From: Mercurialis annua
Lineage: Eukaryota > Streptophyta > Magnoliopsida > Malpighiales > Euphorbiaceae
Assembly (NCBI RefSeq): GCF_937616625.2
Contig: NC_065576.1
Coordinates: 32,142,628-32,206,627 of the forward strand
Direction of reading: 5' to 3'
Length of the DNA stretch: 64,000 nucleotides
Under the pieces are notes generated by a model that saw nothing but the letters and a program-made list of their open reading frames with translations, did not search any database and was not told the origin of the DNA. Within the stretch, counting starts at the first letter, position 1, and every line of letters begins with the position of its first letter. Below are positions 24,026-36,381 of the stretch, one piece after another. The translations under genes were made by a program, and so were the position numbers.

Positions 24026-27000
24026 TGTAATACCCCGTGTTTTAAAACTTGTTTTGGTGGTTTGTTTATCTGTTTAAAGTTCGGTTTGTGATGGACTTTG
24101 ATGATTTTTTTACTTTGGCATGTTCTTGCTGTGATTCCGACTTGATTTCAGATTGTTATAAGTTGGCATTAGCAAATGCAGTTAATTGGTTGTGTCATGT
24201 TGAGTGAGTTATGTGTACCCCTTGAGTCTTTAAGAATTTGATGTTGAATTGATTTATCTTTGGATTGTTATGAAAACAATGTTCTCATGTTTTCTAAATC
24301 TGTCATGCTGTAGTAAAACGTCTATATCTCCCAATTGAACCGTCACATCAGGCCTTCCTTTAGATATGTTGTCCCTAAGAGGATAATCTTTCATTCGACC
24401 ACTTGAATCGTTGTTTTTACTTTTTTCGGGTCAACCGGACCTATAATCGGACCTGTTGGGTAGAACCTGCCATAGGTTCGGTCAACTACGTTTTTTGTTG
24501 TGGTAGTGAGTTAACCAGTTCTATGACCGGTTCTGCCCAGTAGAACTGGCCGTAGGGCCGGTTCGCTTCGTATTTGCCTATAAAAACTATGTTTTGTGAC
24601 CAAATCAGCCCCCATCTGAATCCCTAAACCCTAAACTTATTTCTAATCTATTTTCAGTCATTTTTCTCTCAGTTCTTGGTGCCTCAAAAATTTGGTAAGT
24701 GTTTAATCCATCATTTTTCATTCCAAATCTTTGATTTATCGTTTGAATTGATTTGTGGTTCATCTTGTCTTTTGATTTTGTTCTTGTAGCATTGGATGTA
24801 CCTTGTTTCTGAGAGTTCTTAGTTCTTTGGATTGCTAAGATAATTAATCAATATTATTCTTGTTTTAATCAATTCAATCGTTGAGATTATTAGGTTGTTA
24901 TTTTACCTTTGCGTTGTTGGTTTTGTGACTCGAATTTTGTGAGATTTGTGGCTGTTTTTATATGATTAGGGATGATCTAGGATGTATTTATTTCTATCAT
25001 TGTAATTGGCATGTTGTTGGCTTGAATCTTGGTTGTTGTGGCTTATGAATCAAAGTGTATCTTGTGTTGTATGTATAAACTGTTTTAATGATATAGGGCT
25101 TCCCATAAATTGGAATTACATGTTTATGTTGATTTGAATCGTTGTGTTGTTTCAATGAAAGGTAATTTCATGTTATATGAATTGGTATGTTGTTTTGGCC
25201 ATTCAAAGATATAATTGAGTTGTATGCGTATGGTTGGTTGTTCATTTGAATTGGATTATCTTATGTCTATGTATGGGTGATATGGGTTATGGATTCATTT
25301 GGATTTTGTAAATTGTTAGGTTGTTTAGATTTGTCCAAGCATGATTGCAGGGATGTTTTGCATGTCTTTGCGATTCACAATTGTTCGGCCATCTATTATT
25401 GTTTGGACTCTAAGTTTGGTTTTTGTTAAATGAGTTGGTATATTGATGAATGCCTATAAGCTGCTTTTGCTTAATTTAAATGTTTAGGGCTGTTTTGCAT
25501 AATGTTTTTAGAATGATATTACACTTGGATTTTCGTGTCCATTTCATGTTGGTTTATGCCTAGACTATGCTAACAAATGTTGTGCTTTGTCATGCTTTAT
25601 CTTTAGGTATGAGATTGATGTTTAGTTTGGTTATTGGCATTGCTTGGGCATGAGAAATACACTTATTGTTAATTTTTTTGCTAAGGCATGTTTTGACGTG
25701 TGTTGTCGTTTAAAGCGTGTTGGTTCATTATGGATTTTTATCAAACACTTTGTTGCGTGTTGATTGATTGGTTAGTTAAGCGATATTGATTTCCTTGTTT
25801 TTCAAACTTGGGTTTTGAATTTTAATTGATTTCAAATTTTAAACATTAGTTTACAACTAGGTTATGTGGGTCGGGTTAGACTTGTGTCGTCCGACATGTG
25901 AGATAATCTTGGAAGTCTTAGTTGACTCGGCTAAGTAACATTTAGGTTTTGAATTGTTTTATCAAGTTATTTCAAAATGTTTTCGGATTATGTTTTCAAG
26001 TGGAACTCAATAGGGCTTAACTTGTTTTATGGCTTTAGGTATGGTTTGAGTATGTATTTACTCTATATTTGGCTTATGTGTTAGCATTGATTTTTGGTGT
26101 TGTGCTAGTCCTATGTGGTGTCTAGTACTCCATAGATTTAGGATATGTTTTAATTCTGGTATATGCTTTCTTAGACTCGTCGGAGTTGAACCATATTTAG
26201 TGCTTGCTGATCTTTGTGGGTGATTTGCAAGCAGTGGGTTTATATTCCTATTTATCGCTTTATAAAGTAAAATGTATATTTTGTATGTATACTGTATACG
26301 CAACTATATGAATTGTTTTTTGACATTATGGATCTGAATTGGAACGTGCTGCTCGATGGGCATCATCGAGACTGCGTGCGCACCGGTATGACAATTTCAG
26401 TATTTGAGGTAAGTTGGAGATTCGCCTCTTCTTAGTATGGGCGCCAATGGAAGATACTTTTCTTGGCACTCATGTGATTTTATTTGAGTGGTTGTTGGGG
26501 ATCAATTATGGAGATACATCTCATTGACATGACAATTGGATTTAGTATTTGTGGTTTAGGATTTCAATACTTATATATAATAATAAAATGCTTTAAATGT
26601 TTTTAAGGTTTTTCACATAATAAATGTAAATAGTATTATGAACTCATCTCAGTATATCTGACCCCATTGGTTTTCCCATTTTCCAGGTTTATGATTTTGA
26701 GTGTGTCCGTTGATCTCGAGATTTCATGAATTCTATGTAGGTATACTTTTGGATTTTAAATAAAGACAGTCCTGTTTATTTTAAAACTCTTAGACCGCAG
26801 TAGTACTAGCATTGTCTTTACCGCTTACTATAGTTAAGTCGGTTTATTCAGATTGGTCTAACTGTTTCTGCATGTTGGCATGTTTATTACTCTAATTTAG
26901 ATTATCTATATATAAGTTGATTATATGGTTTCTTATTTAAATTGTTAGATTTAGGTTGGAGTCTCAGTTTCCCCCGATCAGTGGTTTTATGCAGGTTATG

Positions 27001-27087
27001 TGTTATCCGCGAGGCTAGTTACGGATTTCGGAGCTACCACCCACATACCCAAGCGTCGGTCTCGATCTATGAAAATGGGTCGTGATA
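24026..27087 (+). repeat. Solo LTR C
   Basis: 3.06 kb from TGTAATACCCCG to GGGTCGTGATA (the expected TGACA is mutated), with no PBS or interior after it. The flanks TAAAG (24021-24025) and AAAAG (27088-27092) match at four of five bases and are the probable TSD. It contains a promoter-proximal palindrome array (24435-24565), TATAAAAA (24579-24586), GGTAAGT (24694-24700), the CTAGTCCTATGTGGTGTCTAG block (26102-26130), the conserved hairpin (26352-26370) and the TCTTAGACCGCAGTAGTA block. A solo LTR arises by recombination between two LTRs of a full element. Confidence 0.87.
24579..24586 (+). promoter_or_regulatory. TATA box of LTR C
   Basis: TATAAAAA just after the palindrome array and about 115 bp before a consensus 5' splice site, GGTAAGT. 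Confidence 0.6.
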
Positions 27088-27725
27088 AAAAGTTTCAAAC
27101 AATTTAAAATGGTTTTAAAAACAATTTTAAACATTCTTTAAAAAACAGTTTCAAATAGTTAATAAAGATTTTAAACAATTTCAAAAACATATCAAACATA
27201 TTTCAAAAACACAATTTGTAACATTTATTTTAAAATAGTTTTAAACGGTTTACAATAGTTTCAAACGTATGTACAAAATCATCAATTAAAATTGACAATT
27301 AACACACAAAAACATAGATTGAGGAAGAAGAAGATCCAGAATAAGACAATATGATGATGGAGATGGTGGACTATTCCTTTGCTTCAAATGTTTTGAGACA
27401 AATTGATTTTTTCATCATTGATTTCTTATTTGTTTACAATCATTAATTGTTTGTGTTATATAGCGAATATATTATATAAATAATAGAAGATTTGGATAAA
27501 ATTTGTTAAGAGATTTTATTAAAATAAAAAAAACATAAAAAACAAATTTCAGATAAAAGAGTAGAAGAAGAAGACGGAGAAAAAAAAAGAGACGAGAGAG
27601 AAAAATAAAAAAGAGAAAAATAAAGGAGTTCATGTGTTTTATATGAGGGGAGTAAAAATGCTAATAAGTTAAATTTAGTTGAGAGTACAACTAAAAACAG
27701 TAAAAAAATGAGGTAGAAAAATAAA
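27088..27725. other. AT-rich tract with TTTCAAA/TTTAAA near-repeats
   Basis: 27088-27270 is a degenerate run of AATGGTTTTAAA, TTTCAAACA and related words, continuous with the tract left of LTR C. 27300-27725 is plain AT-rich DNA with purine runs (GAAGAAGAAG, GAGACGAGAG). No gene. Confidence 0.55.
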
Positions 27726-28033
27726 GGGGCAATGTCAAATAAATTAATAAACTATACATGTTTTCTCAATTTAATCACGAACTTTAAAACGTCTCAATTG
27801 TATGCATGAACTTTCATTTTTTCTCAATTTGATGCATGTGATGACGTGGCACTTATTCATTGGTGTAATTTTGTTGAGGTGGACATTATTTTTGGCAGCC
27901 ACATCATTATATTATTACCCCGTGTATCGAATTGAGAAAAACTGAAAGTTCATGTATACAATTGAGACGTTTTAAAGTTCGTGATTAAATTGAAAAACCA
28001 TGTATAGTTTATGCATTTTTATAACATTATCCC
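27726..28033. mobile_element. Foldback MITE 1, Mutator-type
   Basis: 308 bp, GGGGCAATGT...ACATTATCCC. Long inverted arms share AAACTATACATG, TCAATTTAATCACGAACTTT and AAAACGTCTCAATTGTAT. The 9-bp TSD AAAAATAAA is at 27717-27725 and 28034-28042. It contains no coding region. Confidence 0.87.
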
Positions 28034-28043
28034 AAAAATAAAT

Positions 28044-28355
28044 GGGTTAATTATATATGAAATCACTATCTTTACACGATTTTTCAAATATAACTCAATT
28101 TTTAAAACGTGTTAATTCAAGACGTCACCTTTTTTGTCAAAAACAACATAGACACATTTTTAGATAAAATTTTGCTGACTTGAACACCCGATGGGTCTGC
28201 CACGTGTCCTTCCACGTCAGCAAAAATGCCACTAACAATTGCCGCTGTTGTTTTTCAAAAGAAACGGAAGATGGTTAGCTGAATTGACACATTTTAAAAG
28301 TCGAGTTATTTTTAAAAATTTGTTTAAAGCTGGTGCTTTTATATGTAATTAACCC
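28044..28355. mobile_element. Foldback MITE 2, Mutator-type
   Basis: 312 bp, GGGTTAATTATATATG...ATATGTAATTAACCC, with long inverted arms (AATAACTC..TTTTAAAA..GTGT.AATTCA in both). The 9-bp TSD AAAATAAAT is at 28035-28043 and 28356-28364. The left TSD overlaps the right TSD of MITE 1 by eight bases, so the two elements are almost back to back. Confidence 0.87.
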
Positions 28356-28425
28356 AAAATAAATTAATAAAAGTGAGGTATTAAATGCAAAAAAAATTAA
28401 AAAGAGTTTTTTTGTGTAAATTTCT

Positions 28426-28620
28426 CTTAATGAATTGGTGAAGTATCATTTTAGCACTTTTTCTTTTACAAAATTTTTATATTATTATATATGTTTATAA
28501 AAAATTCTTGGTATTGTATTTAAATCATGTTTAATGCTTTAATTTCTTTGATTCAAAACATTATGATGATTGCTTCATTTCATTGAATTTCCGAATCATT
28601 GGGATAATTTTATTTTGTAA
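28426..28620 (+). repeat. Detached partial unit of the 600-bp tandem array
   Basis: TTAATGAATTGGTGAAGTATCATTTTAGCAC, then a TTCTTGGTATT.. block and GAATTTCCGAATCATT, in the same order as within array units at 3470-3660 and 4860. It is probably the continuation of the array on the far side of the inserted elements. Confidence 0.7.
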
Positions 28621-29346
28621 AAGGTAGAATTCATTGATGAAGAGTAATTTACAAATGGAAAGTCATATAACAAGAATAATATACGATCTTTCAATGTTCG
28701 ATCTAAAATACTAACATACAAGCCAACATACATGCAATAAATAAATTGAAATAAGACAGGTCTAAACGTCGATTCCGTAAAAAAGGACCGAACGAGAACA
28801 AAGTTCTGTTGGAGCGAGTACTTCGATTTTCCCTTTCGATTTGACTAACAATCTGCTTGATCCTTTGGAACCTAGTAATTCTGATCCTCATCGTCAACTA
28901 GCTAGATTCTAAGAAGTTATAACGATAACCATCCAAAAATCTTACATATATATAAGAAATTGAATATCAAGTCTGAACAAACACTAAAAAAATTTGATAG
29001 ACCTAAGAAAACAAACTACAAAATAAATCTAAAACTATAAAACGTTATAACAAAACACACGATAAGATCTATATCGGATATAAAAAAAACTCCCTAACGA
29101 AAATACTTATTAAATTAAAGGATGAAAATTATAAAATAAATAGTATTATGAGCGAAGAGCAGGTGATTTCCGATCTAAATCGGAAAAAACACCTTCTCCC
29201 ACCCTTCAAAGAATGAAGATGAGAAAGAAAAATTTAGCGAGAAGGAAGGGCAAAGTTTTTCAGAGAGAGAGAGAGAGAGTTTTTTTAATGAGATGTCATT
29301 GGGATCTCAAATACCCACAAAACACTTAAATATTTTGAAAAATATC
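28621..29346. other. Unassigned region with GA microsatellite
   Basis: No recognised gene or element. An (AG)9 run lies at 29262-29279. A short inverted repeat TTTCCGATCT..ATCGGAAA is near 29167-29188. A 64-codon minus-strand frame at 28703-28897 has no recognisable motif. Confidence 0.45.
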
Positions 29347-30191
29347 TATTGACTCAGGGGCAACCGAGACTCCAGCCTAAGTCTAACAGTTTATATAACA
29401 ATTAATATAACCAAATGCTCGGCTCAAATCCGAGACTCCAACTACATGCCTTATATATAATTAATCCAAAGTATAACATGTCAGCACTATAATAAAACAG
29501 TCGGACCAATCCAACAATTCAAAATATAATAATCGTAAGGATTGACTAGTTCTACTGCGGTCTAAGAGTGTAAAACAATTGACTATTTTAAAATAAATAA
29601 GGAACCTCCGAGGAAGAAGAAATCGGAGATCTATCTAAAGCTATCAAATCATAAACCTGGAAAATTGGAAAAACAACGGGGTCAGATATACTGAGATAAT
29701 TTCATACAACTATTTACATTTATCAAGTGAAAACCTTTAAAACCTTAAAGCACTTTTATATTATTATAAATAGCATTATGGAAACACTGCATTGAAATAA
29801 TCCCAACGTGAGTGTCGTATCACAACGAATCTCATAGTGGACGAGAACAAATCCTCGTCAATTCCCAACGTAAGCAAGACATTAGTCTGCCGATCCTAGA
29901 GTATTCACTTGTACATACAGTGTCGATACATGCCTATCGAGTAGCTCGTTGCAATCCAGATCAATAATGATTTAAAACCAGTTTGCAAACATTTCTATAT
30001 TTAACATACAAAATTTACTTAATAAGTAAATAGCGATATAAACTCACTGCTTTCGAAACCACGCGAAATCCAAGCTAGCGACTAACCCTGCGCAAACTCT
30101 GAAACACGAGCAGACGACGAATCTAGAAATAAGGTACAAGTTAAAAACCATACAAACATCTAACTCTAGGAATACTAGACAACAATTAGGA
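29347..30191 (-). repeat. Minus-strand LTR L, left part (truncated)
   Basis: Resembles the LTRs of element K in reverse orientation: GGGGCAACCGAGACTCCA at 29357, the TTCTACTGCGGTCTAAGAG block at 29549, the hairpin at 29922-29941 (one stem mismatch) and GTAGCTCGTTGCAATCC. Its terminal 110 bp or so (the GCGCCGGTC..GTGACA end) is missing at about 29347. It is interrupted at 30192 by LTR J and continues after 43139. The TAGGA at 30187-30191 is the target duplication. Confidence 0.8.
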
Positions 30192-30788
30192 TGTAATACC
30201 ACGTAAGTTCTAGTGCCGTTTTGTGCAACGTGTCCTGCAAAGAGGGACCGAAGTTGCAAAGATATAAGATTTTTGGATATTAAAGAAAAAGGATGATATC
30301 AAGCAGGACATCTATGTCTAAGGATTTGAATAAGAAAATTTGAATATCGGCATTGGTTAAAGCAAGAAATGATGATATTAAAAGGAAATGAACGATATAA
30401 TAGAGAAAAGTGAAATTGATTTCTCTGATTGAAATTTAAGTATCTTAGCCGAGAATAAACCAAAAGAACCTGTTAGGATAAAGGTTATCGAAGCAATACA
30501 TTAAGACTAGACCCGAGTAGGTCTGTTTGAAATTCTAATATGAAAAGTTTGATAATTAGAACTTAATTAAAGGATAAGAATTGGGACTAAAGAAAATGGT
30601 AAGAAAAGTTATTAAAATAGAGTTTAAGTCCCAAATTGATAAATAATATATTAATTCTTGGGAATTGTAATTAAAGATTATCGTCAGAAAATATTAGTTG
30701 TGGATTAGTATTATTTATTTAAATATAAATAATACGTACGTATTTGAGTTAAAGCAAATAAGTAATCGTTACGCTAAAAGAAAAGTTT
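30192..30788 (+). repeat. LTR J, first part
   Basis: Starts TGTAATACCACG and follows the 5' LTR of element B (13342 onward), including the ATTATTTATTT..ATAAATAATAC and GCTAAAAGAAAAG stretches. It is broken by element K at 30789. With its other parts it forms an LTR of about 2.85 kb flanked by TAGGA on both sides (30187-30191; 43140-43144) and has no interior, so it is a solo LTR. Confidence 0.85.
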
Positions 30789-31849
30789 TGTCACGACCCA
30801 ATTTCATGAATCGTGACCGGCGCTAGGGTATGGGTATGGTTGTACCAAAACCCATAGCAAGCCTTGCGGAAATCAATTAAACATTTAAACCTGCAGAAAA
30901 CTGCTCGGGGGCAACCGAGACTCCAACCTAGGTCTAGCAATTTATATTACAGTTCTAATATAAATAACTTAAATATGTTGAATATTCTACAGCATGCCTT
31001 ACATATAATAATAAAATATTCCAGTGTAAACATGCTAATAATAATAATCGGTTCAATCGACAATCCCAAACGCAATGACAAATGTAATACATAAACTAGT
31101 TCTACTGCGGTCTAAGAGTTCGAAAATAGAAACTAGTTTAATAACATAAAAACCTCCGAGGAATCAAAAGAATCGGAGTGGACCAACTTTCAAATCATAA
31201 ATCTGGAAAATTTGGGAAAACAACAGGGTCAGATATACTGAGATGAGTTCGCAATACTATTTACATTTATTAAGTTTAAAACCCTTAAATCAAAATATTT
31301 TTATACTAATATAATATGATTATGGAAAACATTATTGAAATGATCCCAGCGTAAGTATGACATAGCATACCGATAAACCCAGAGTGGACGGGAACAAATC
31401 CTCGTCAAATATTTATACCAGCGTAAGCAAGACTTTAGTCTGCTATTTCCCAGAGTATTTACCGGTGCACAAGTCTCGATACAAGCCTATCGAGTAGCTC
31501 GTTTCAATCCAGATCCATAATCCATAAAAACAGTTCACAAACATTTATAATATTAAAATATGATGCGGTACTTAATAAAGTGGTAAATAGCACTACAAAC
31601 TCACTGCTTGCTTATCCACGTGATCTTGGCAAACAGCTAACCCTGCGTAGACTCCGTAGCACGAGCAGTCGACGGGTCTAAAATAATAAATAGGTTAAAA
31701 TCCGTTGACCCCTAACTCTAAGATCACTAGACACCACGTAGGACTAGCACAATTAAATAACCAGATAAATCACAGAGACACACAATTTTCAAATAAATTG
31801 TAATGCCGTAATTAATTCAAGACTATTGAGTTCGCACTTAAATCCAATC
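30789..31849 (-). repeat. 3' LTR of element K, truncated
   Basis: Matches 36382-37443 nearly end to end, from the TGTCACGACCC terminus to AATCCAATC, then stops abruptly. It holds the conserved hairpin (31475-31494) and the CTAGACACCACGTAGGACTAG block near 31725-31750. About 2.1 kb of U3 is absent. Confidence 0.92.
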
Positions 31850-31873
31850 TCATAATTAATTCAAGACTATTGA
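31850..31873. repeat. Filler at the deletion junction of element K
   Basis: A 21-bp sequence at 31853-31873 repeats 31809-31829 of the adjoining LTR and lies exactly between truncated LTR and truncated integrase. Templated filler of this kind is typical of end-joining repair. Confidence 0.75.
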
Positions 31874-34800
31874 CCGCCAGTCTGAGGATGAAAAGCAGTA
31901 CTGAAATCCAATCTCGTACCTAAAGATTCCTGCATCGCCTTCCAAAACCGAGAGGTGAAAACTGAACCTCTGTCCGAAACTATGGACACTGGTACACCAT
32001 GGAGACTCACAATCCGATCGATGTACAACTGTGCCAACTTCGAAGCCTGATAAGTAACCTTGATCGGTAAGAAGTGAGCTACCTTTGTCAAACGGTCAAC
32101 TATCACCCAAATTGAATCATACCCCTGTCGGGTACGTGGCAAACCAACCACAAAGTCCATAGCGATTCGCTCCCATTTCCACTCTGGAATAGGTAGCGGT
32201 TGCAGATATCCAAACGGTCTCTGATGCTCTAACTTTACCTGCTGGCAAGTCAAACACTTAGACACAAACTCCGCAACATCCTTTTTCATTCCGCTCCACC
32301 AGTACGTACCCTTGAGATCATGGTACATCTTGGTAGAACCCGGATGAACACTGTAAGCTGACTTGTGCGCTTCCTCCAGAATCTGGTCTCTCAAACCATC
32401 CAAATCCGGAACACACAGTCGAGAATCGTACCTGAGAACTCCATCCGCCAGAACAAACTCAGAATTCCCATCCAGATGGATCTCATCCATAATCCGTTTC
32501 AATTGTGGATCCTCGGCTTGTGAAGCTTTGATCCTATCAATCAAAACCGGTTGCACCTGCAACTGTGCCAACAAACAACCTCTCTGCGAAACCTGAAATC
32601 CGTATCCCGAAGCTAACAGACTATGCCACTCACGAACCATGGGTCTACGCCCAACCTCAGAAATATGGGCCAAACTGCCCGAAGACTTGCGACTCAACGC
32701 ATCGGCTACCACATTAGCCTTACCCAGATGGTACTGAATAATACAATCATAGTCTTTTAGTAACTCCAACCATCTTCGCTGCCTCAGATTCAACTCACGC
32801 TGATCAAAGATGTACTTCAGACTCTTATGATCAGTAAAGATCTCGCAAGTCGCACCGTACAAATAGTGCCTCCAAATCTTGAGAGCAAAAACCACAGCTG
32901 CTAACTCCAGATCATGAGTAGGATAATTCACCTCATGCTTCTTCAGCTGGCAAGAAGCATAGGCAATCACCTTACCATGTTGCATCAGAACGCAACCCAA
33001 ACCGATACGGGAAGCATCACAATACACAGTGAATCCCTCGATGCCAGATGGCAAAGCCAACACAGGAGCTGTAGTCAAAATCTCTTTGAGCTTCTCAAAG
33101 CTCACCTCGCACTTGTCCGTCCACTTAAACTTAACACCCTTCTGTGTCAGTTTAGTCATCGGTGCAGATATTCTGGAGAAATCATGCACGAACCGACGAT
33201 AGTAGCCAGCTAACCCCTGAAAACTTCTGATCTCGGTAACTGACCTCGGCCTCTGCCAATCCATAACCGCCTCAATCTTCGTCGGATCAACCTTGATCCC
33301 ATCCTTTGACACCACGTGTCCTAAGAAAGTAACTTGATCCAGCCAGAATTCGCACTTCGAGAACTTAGCGTACAGCTGATGCTCACGCAAAGTCTGCAGT
33401 ATCGTTCTCAAGTGGAAAGCATGCTCCTCCTCACTCCGAGAGTAAATCAGTATGTCATCAATAAACACAATAACGAACTGATCCAGAAACGGCTTGAATA
33501 CCCGGTTCATCATATCCATAAACGATGCTGGTGCGTTAGTTAACCCAAAAGACATGACCAGAAACTCGAAATGCCCATACCGCGTTCTGAAAGCAGTCTT
33601 AGGCACATCGACGTCTCGAATCCGAAGTTGATGATACCCGGATCTCAAGTCAATCTTCGAAAAGCACTTAGCACCCTCCAACTGGTCGAACAAATCATCA
33701 ATACGAGGAAGAGGGTACCGGTTCTTGATAGTAACCTTATTCAGCTGTCTGTAGTCAATACACAGCCGAAATGACCCATCCTTCTTCTTGACAAATAACA
33801 CCGGAGCACCCCACGGAGAAGTACTCGGTCTGATAAAGCCACTATCTAGCAATTCCTGTAACTGTTCCTTCAACTCTTTCAGCTCTGCAGGAGCCATCCG
33901 ATACGGAGGTATCGAATTAGGAGTTGTTCCAGGAGCAACATCGATACAGAACTCAATGTCACGATCAGGTGGTAATCCAGTCAACTCCTCTGGAAATACA
34001 TCAGTGAACTCATTCACTATCGGAACACTATGCACATCACCACTGTCACCCTCTAAATCGCGAACCACCGCTAAGAAAGCCTGGATACCCTTGCCCATCA
34101 TACGCTTGGCCTTGATCGCCGAAATTAGATTCTTAGGTGCTTCTGTCTTTTCCCCTTGGAAGGAAAAAGGCATATCACCAGGAATCCTAAACAATGCCGA
34201 CTTCCCTCGACAGTCGATAGAAGCAAAATGGCGTGAAAGCCAGTCCATCCCCAAGATGACATCAAAAGATAATACATCAAGCATAATCAAATCAGCACTA
34301 AAATCCCTACCATGTATAACCACAGAACAAGACGGATAGACCACATCCACCATAACACTATCAGACAAAGGCGTAGATACAAATAAAGGCTCTAACAACC
34401 TAGATGGTGTCACACCCAACTTAGCAGCAAAACTCGAAGAAACAAAAGAGTGTGTTGCACCCGCATCAAATAAGACCAAGGCATCTACAAATGAAATGGG
34501 AATAATACCTTGCACCACGGCGTTTGATGCACGAGCATCCTGAGGAGTCAGAGCAAATACTCTGGCCTGACCCTGTCCCTGCTGCGGTGTCTGAGAAGAA
34601 CTGTAACTACCCGAGTCTCTACCACCCTTTCCAAGGCCACCAAAACCACGCCCTCCAGAACCACGGCCCTGCTGGCCACAAAATGAAGCGGCAGGTTTAG
34701 AATATCCTGCCGAAGGAGTGAAAACGGGCCTCTGCTGCTGAAAGAACGGCTGAGCAACACTAGCCAATGACATCTGATGTCCAGATGACGGACACTCCCT

Positions 34801-36024
34801 AGCAAAGTGACCCTGCTGGCCACAAGCATAGCAACTACTTGGTGCCACTGTGCATTGTCCCGAATGTCTGCGCCTGCAGTTCTGACAAAACGGGACGCTA
34901 GAAGTACCACTGTAACCGCGACCAGATCCACGGCTACTCCCACTGTAACCAGAACTGTGAGAATACGGCTGATACCCTTTTCGAAGACCCCCTTTTTGAC
35001 TCTTGTACTGGGAAGGCTTGTGCTGATAGCTGTTGCTACCACCATGCTGCCCACTACTCTGAACAACACCGCTCGCCTTCTTCGTCTCAGTCATTCTCCC
35101 AAAGTGCAGTAAATTTGCCTCCATCCGACGGGCACTGTCCACTACACCAGAAAATTCCTTGGTCGTCTTAGTCAGAAGGCTAATAAAGTCACCACCCAGA
35201 CCCTTCATGTATCTGTCGTTCACCCTCTGCTGTTCAGTCTGCAGATCTGGGGCAAAGCGACTCAGTCTCACAAACTCAGTAGTGTACTCATCTACCGATC
35301 TGTCTCCTTTCCTCGGAATCAGCAGTCTGTCTCTGAAACCCTCTGTCATTGAAAAAGGTAGATAAAATTCCTTGAATTGGGTCACAAAATCCGCCCAAGT
35401 AATAGTAGCCATCACCACGCGAATCTCCCTGCGAAACCAGTCATTCGCAGCACCCTTCAAGGACATCTCCACTAACATAACGGTCTGTCTCTCAAAAGCC
35501 TGTAGTCTCTGAGCATTCTGCTCAACCTCCTCCAGAAAGTCTAGGGCGTCGCCGTCGCCCGCAAACTCAGTCGGCTTCAGCCTTAAATAAGCCAACACCA
35601 AGTCCCTGTCAGTAATTCCAGCACCACCAACCGCAACACCACCAGCCTGTGGTACCTGTTGCTGCACAATCTGTCCCAGCATAGCATACTGGTTCTGCAT
35701 GGCAATCTGTCCCGCCTGCAGTTGCACTTTATTATTCTGGAGTGCAGTGATTCCAGCTAATAATGTCGTGAAGTCAAATAGGTCGATAGGAGCTTGTGGT
35801 ACACCTGGTGCCTGAACGACTGCACCACCACGTCCCCTACCTCTGCTTCCAGCAGCCTAACCTCTGCCACCCCGACCTCTGCCACCTCGGCCTCTACCAG
35901 TCGGAACCCCACCTGCACGTCCCCTGCCAACTTGAACCTCTGGTTCATGCTGGTCAACCTCAATCGACATAGCGTCATCAGCTTCAGCCTCAGCCTGAGC
36001 TGCAGCACGCCCACGAGTGTTCAT
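31867..36024 (-). pseudogene. Gypsy gag-pol polyprotein of element K (one stop, 3' truncated)
   Basis: Reading starts at the ATG at 36022-36024 (MNTRGRAAAQ). An RGG-rich N-terminus (GRGRGGRGRGG) follows and meets one in-frame TAG at 35857-35859; the same frame then stays open to 31867. In order: Retrotrans_gag domain; a CQNC..C cluster and a CCHC zinc knuckle [14 protein letters not shown] (34794-34835); aspartic protease FDAGATHSF (about 34455-34485; a D-A-G triad where D-T/S-G is usual); reverse transcriptase with FIDDILIYS (about 33445-33470); RNase H from [10 protein letters not shown] (about 33003-33030); an integrase HHCC finger (about 32235-32375) with CLTCQQVK; and integrase-core aspartates in MDFVVGLP and VSDRGSVF. 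The frame ends just after HPQTGGQ, before the catalytic glutamate and any chromodomain. Gypsy polyproteins of this type usually run a few hundred residues further. A GTG at 35727 gives a 1286-codon open frame, but I regard that as a mid-gag position. Confidence 0.93.
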
Positions 36025-36365
36025 TCCTAAGAATGAAACAACAAACCTCAAACAATGCCCAAATGGCAACACCCAGAGTATAATTAAATAGCTCAAAAAC
36101 TAACAATTTATCCAGAGTAATAACACTAACATTCCAGAGTAAAGCAAAAAATTTGCAAAGTAAAACATTAGTAACACATAAGACCGACTCAAACATCCCT
36201 AAAGGTGAAGGTAGAAAGTTTTGAAAACAAATGATGACGTTTTAAAGGACAAAACTTGAATCCTAATTCCGTAGTAGATCCTATGATACAACAGTAACAC
36301 TTAACATGCCTTAAAGCAATAAACCCATAACATGCAAAAAAAATTGGCCTTAGTTCGAAACTAAA

Positions 36366-36377
36366 GCTCTGATACCA
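36366..36377 (-). other. Primer-binding site of element K (tRNA-iMet)
   Basis: TGGTATCAGAGC on the minus strand, four bases inside the 5' LTR end. Confidence 0.9.
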
Positions 36378-36381
36378 ACTT

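Noticed and set aside
28703..28897. 64-codon minus-strand frame
   Set aside because: No recognisable motif, and nothing around it indicates a gene.
33788..34339. 183-codon plus-strand frame
   Set aside because: It is antisense to the gag-pol of element K and has no family motif; a shadow frame.
34548..35069. 173-codon minus-strand frame
   Set aside because: Alternative frame of the gag region of element K; composition follows the gag codons.
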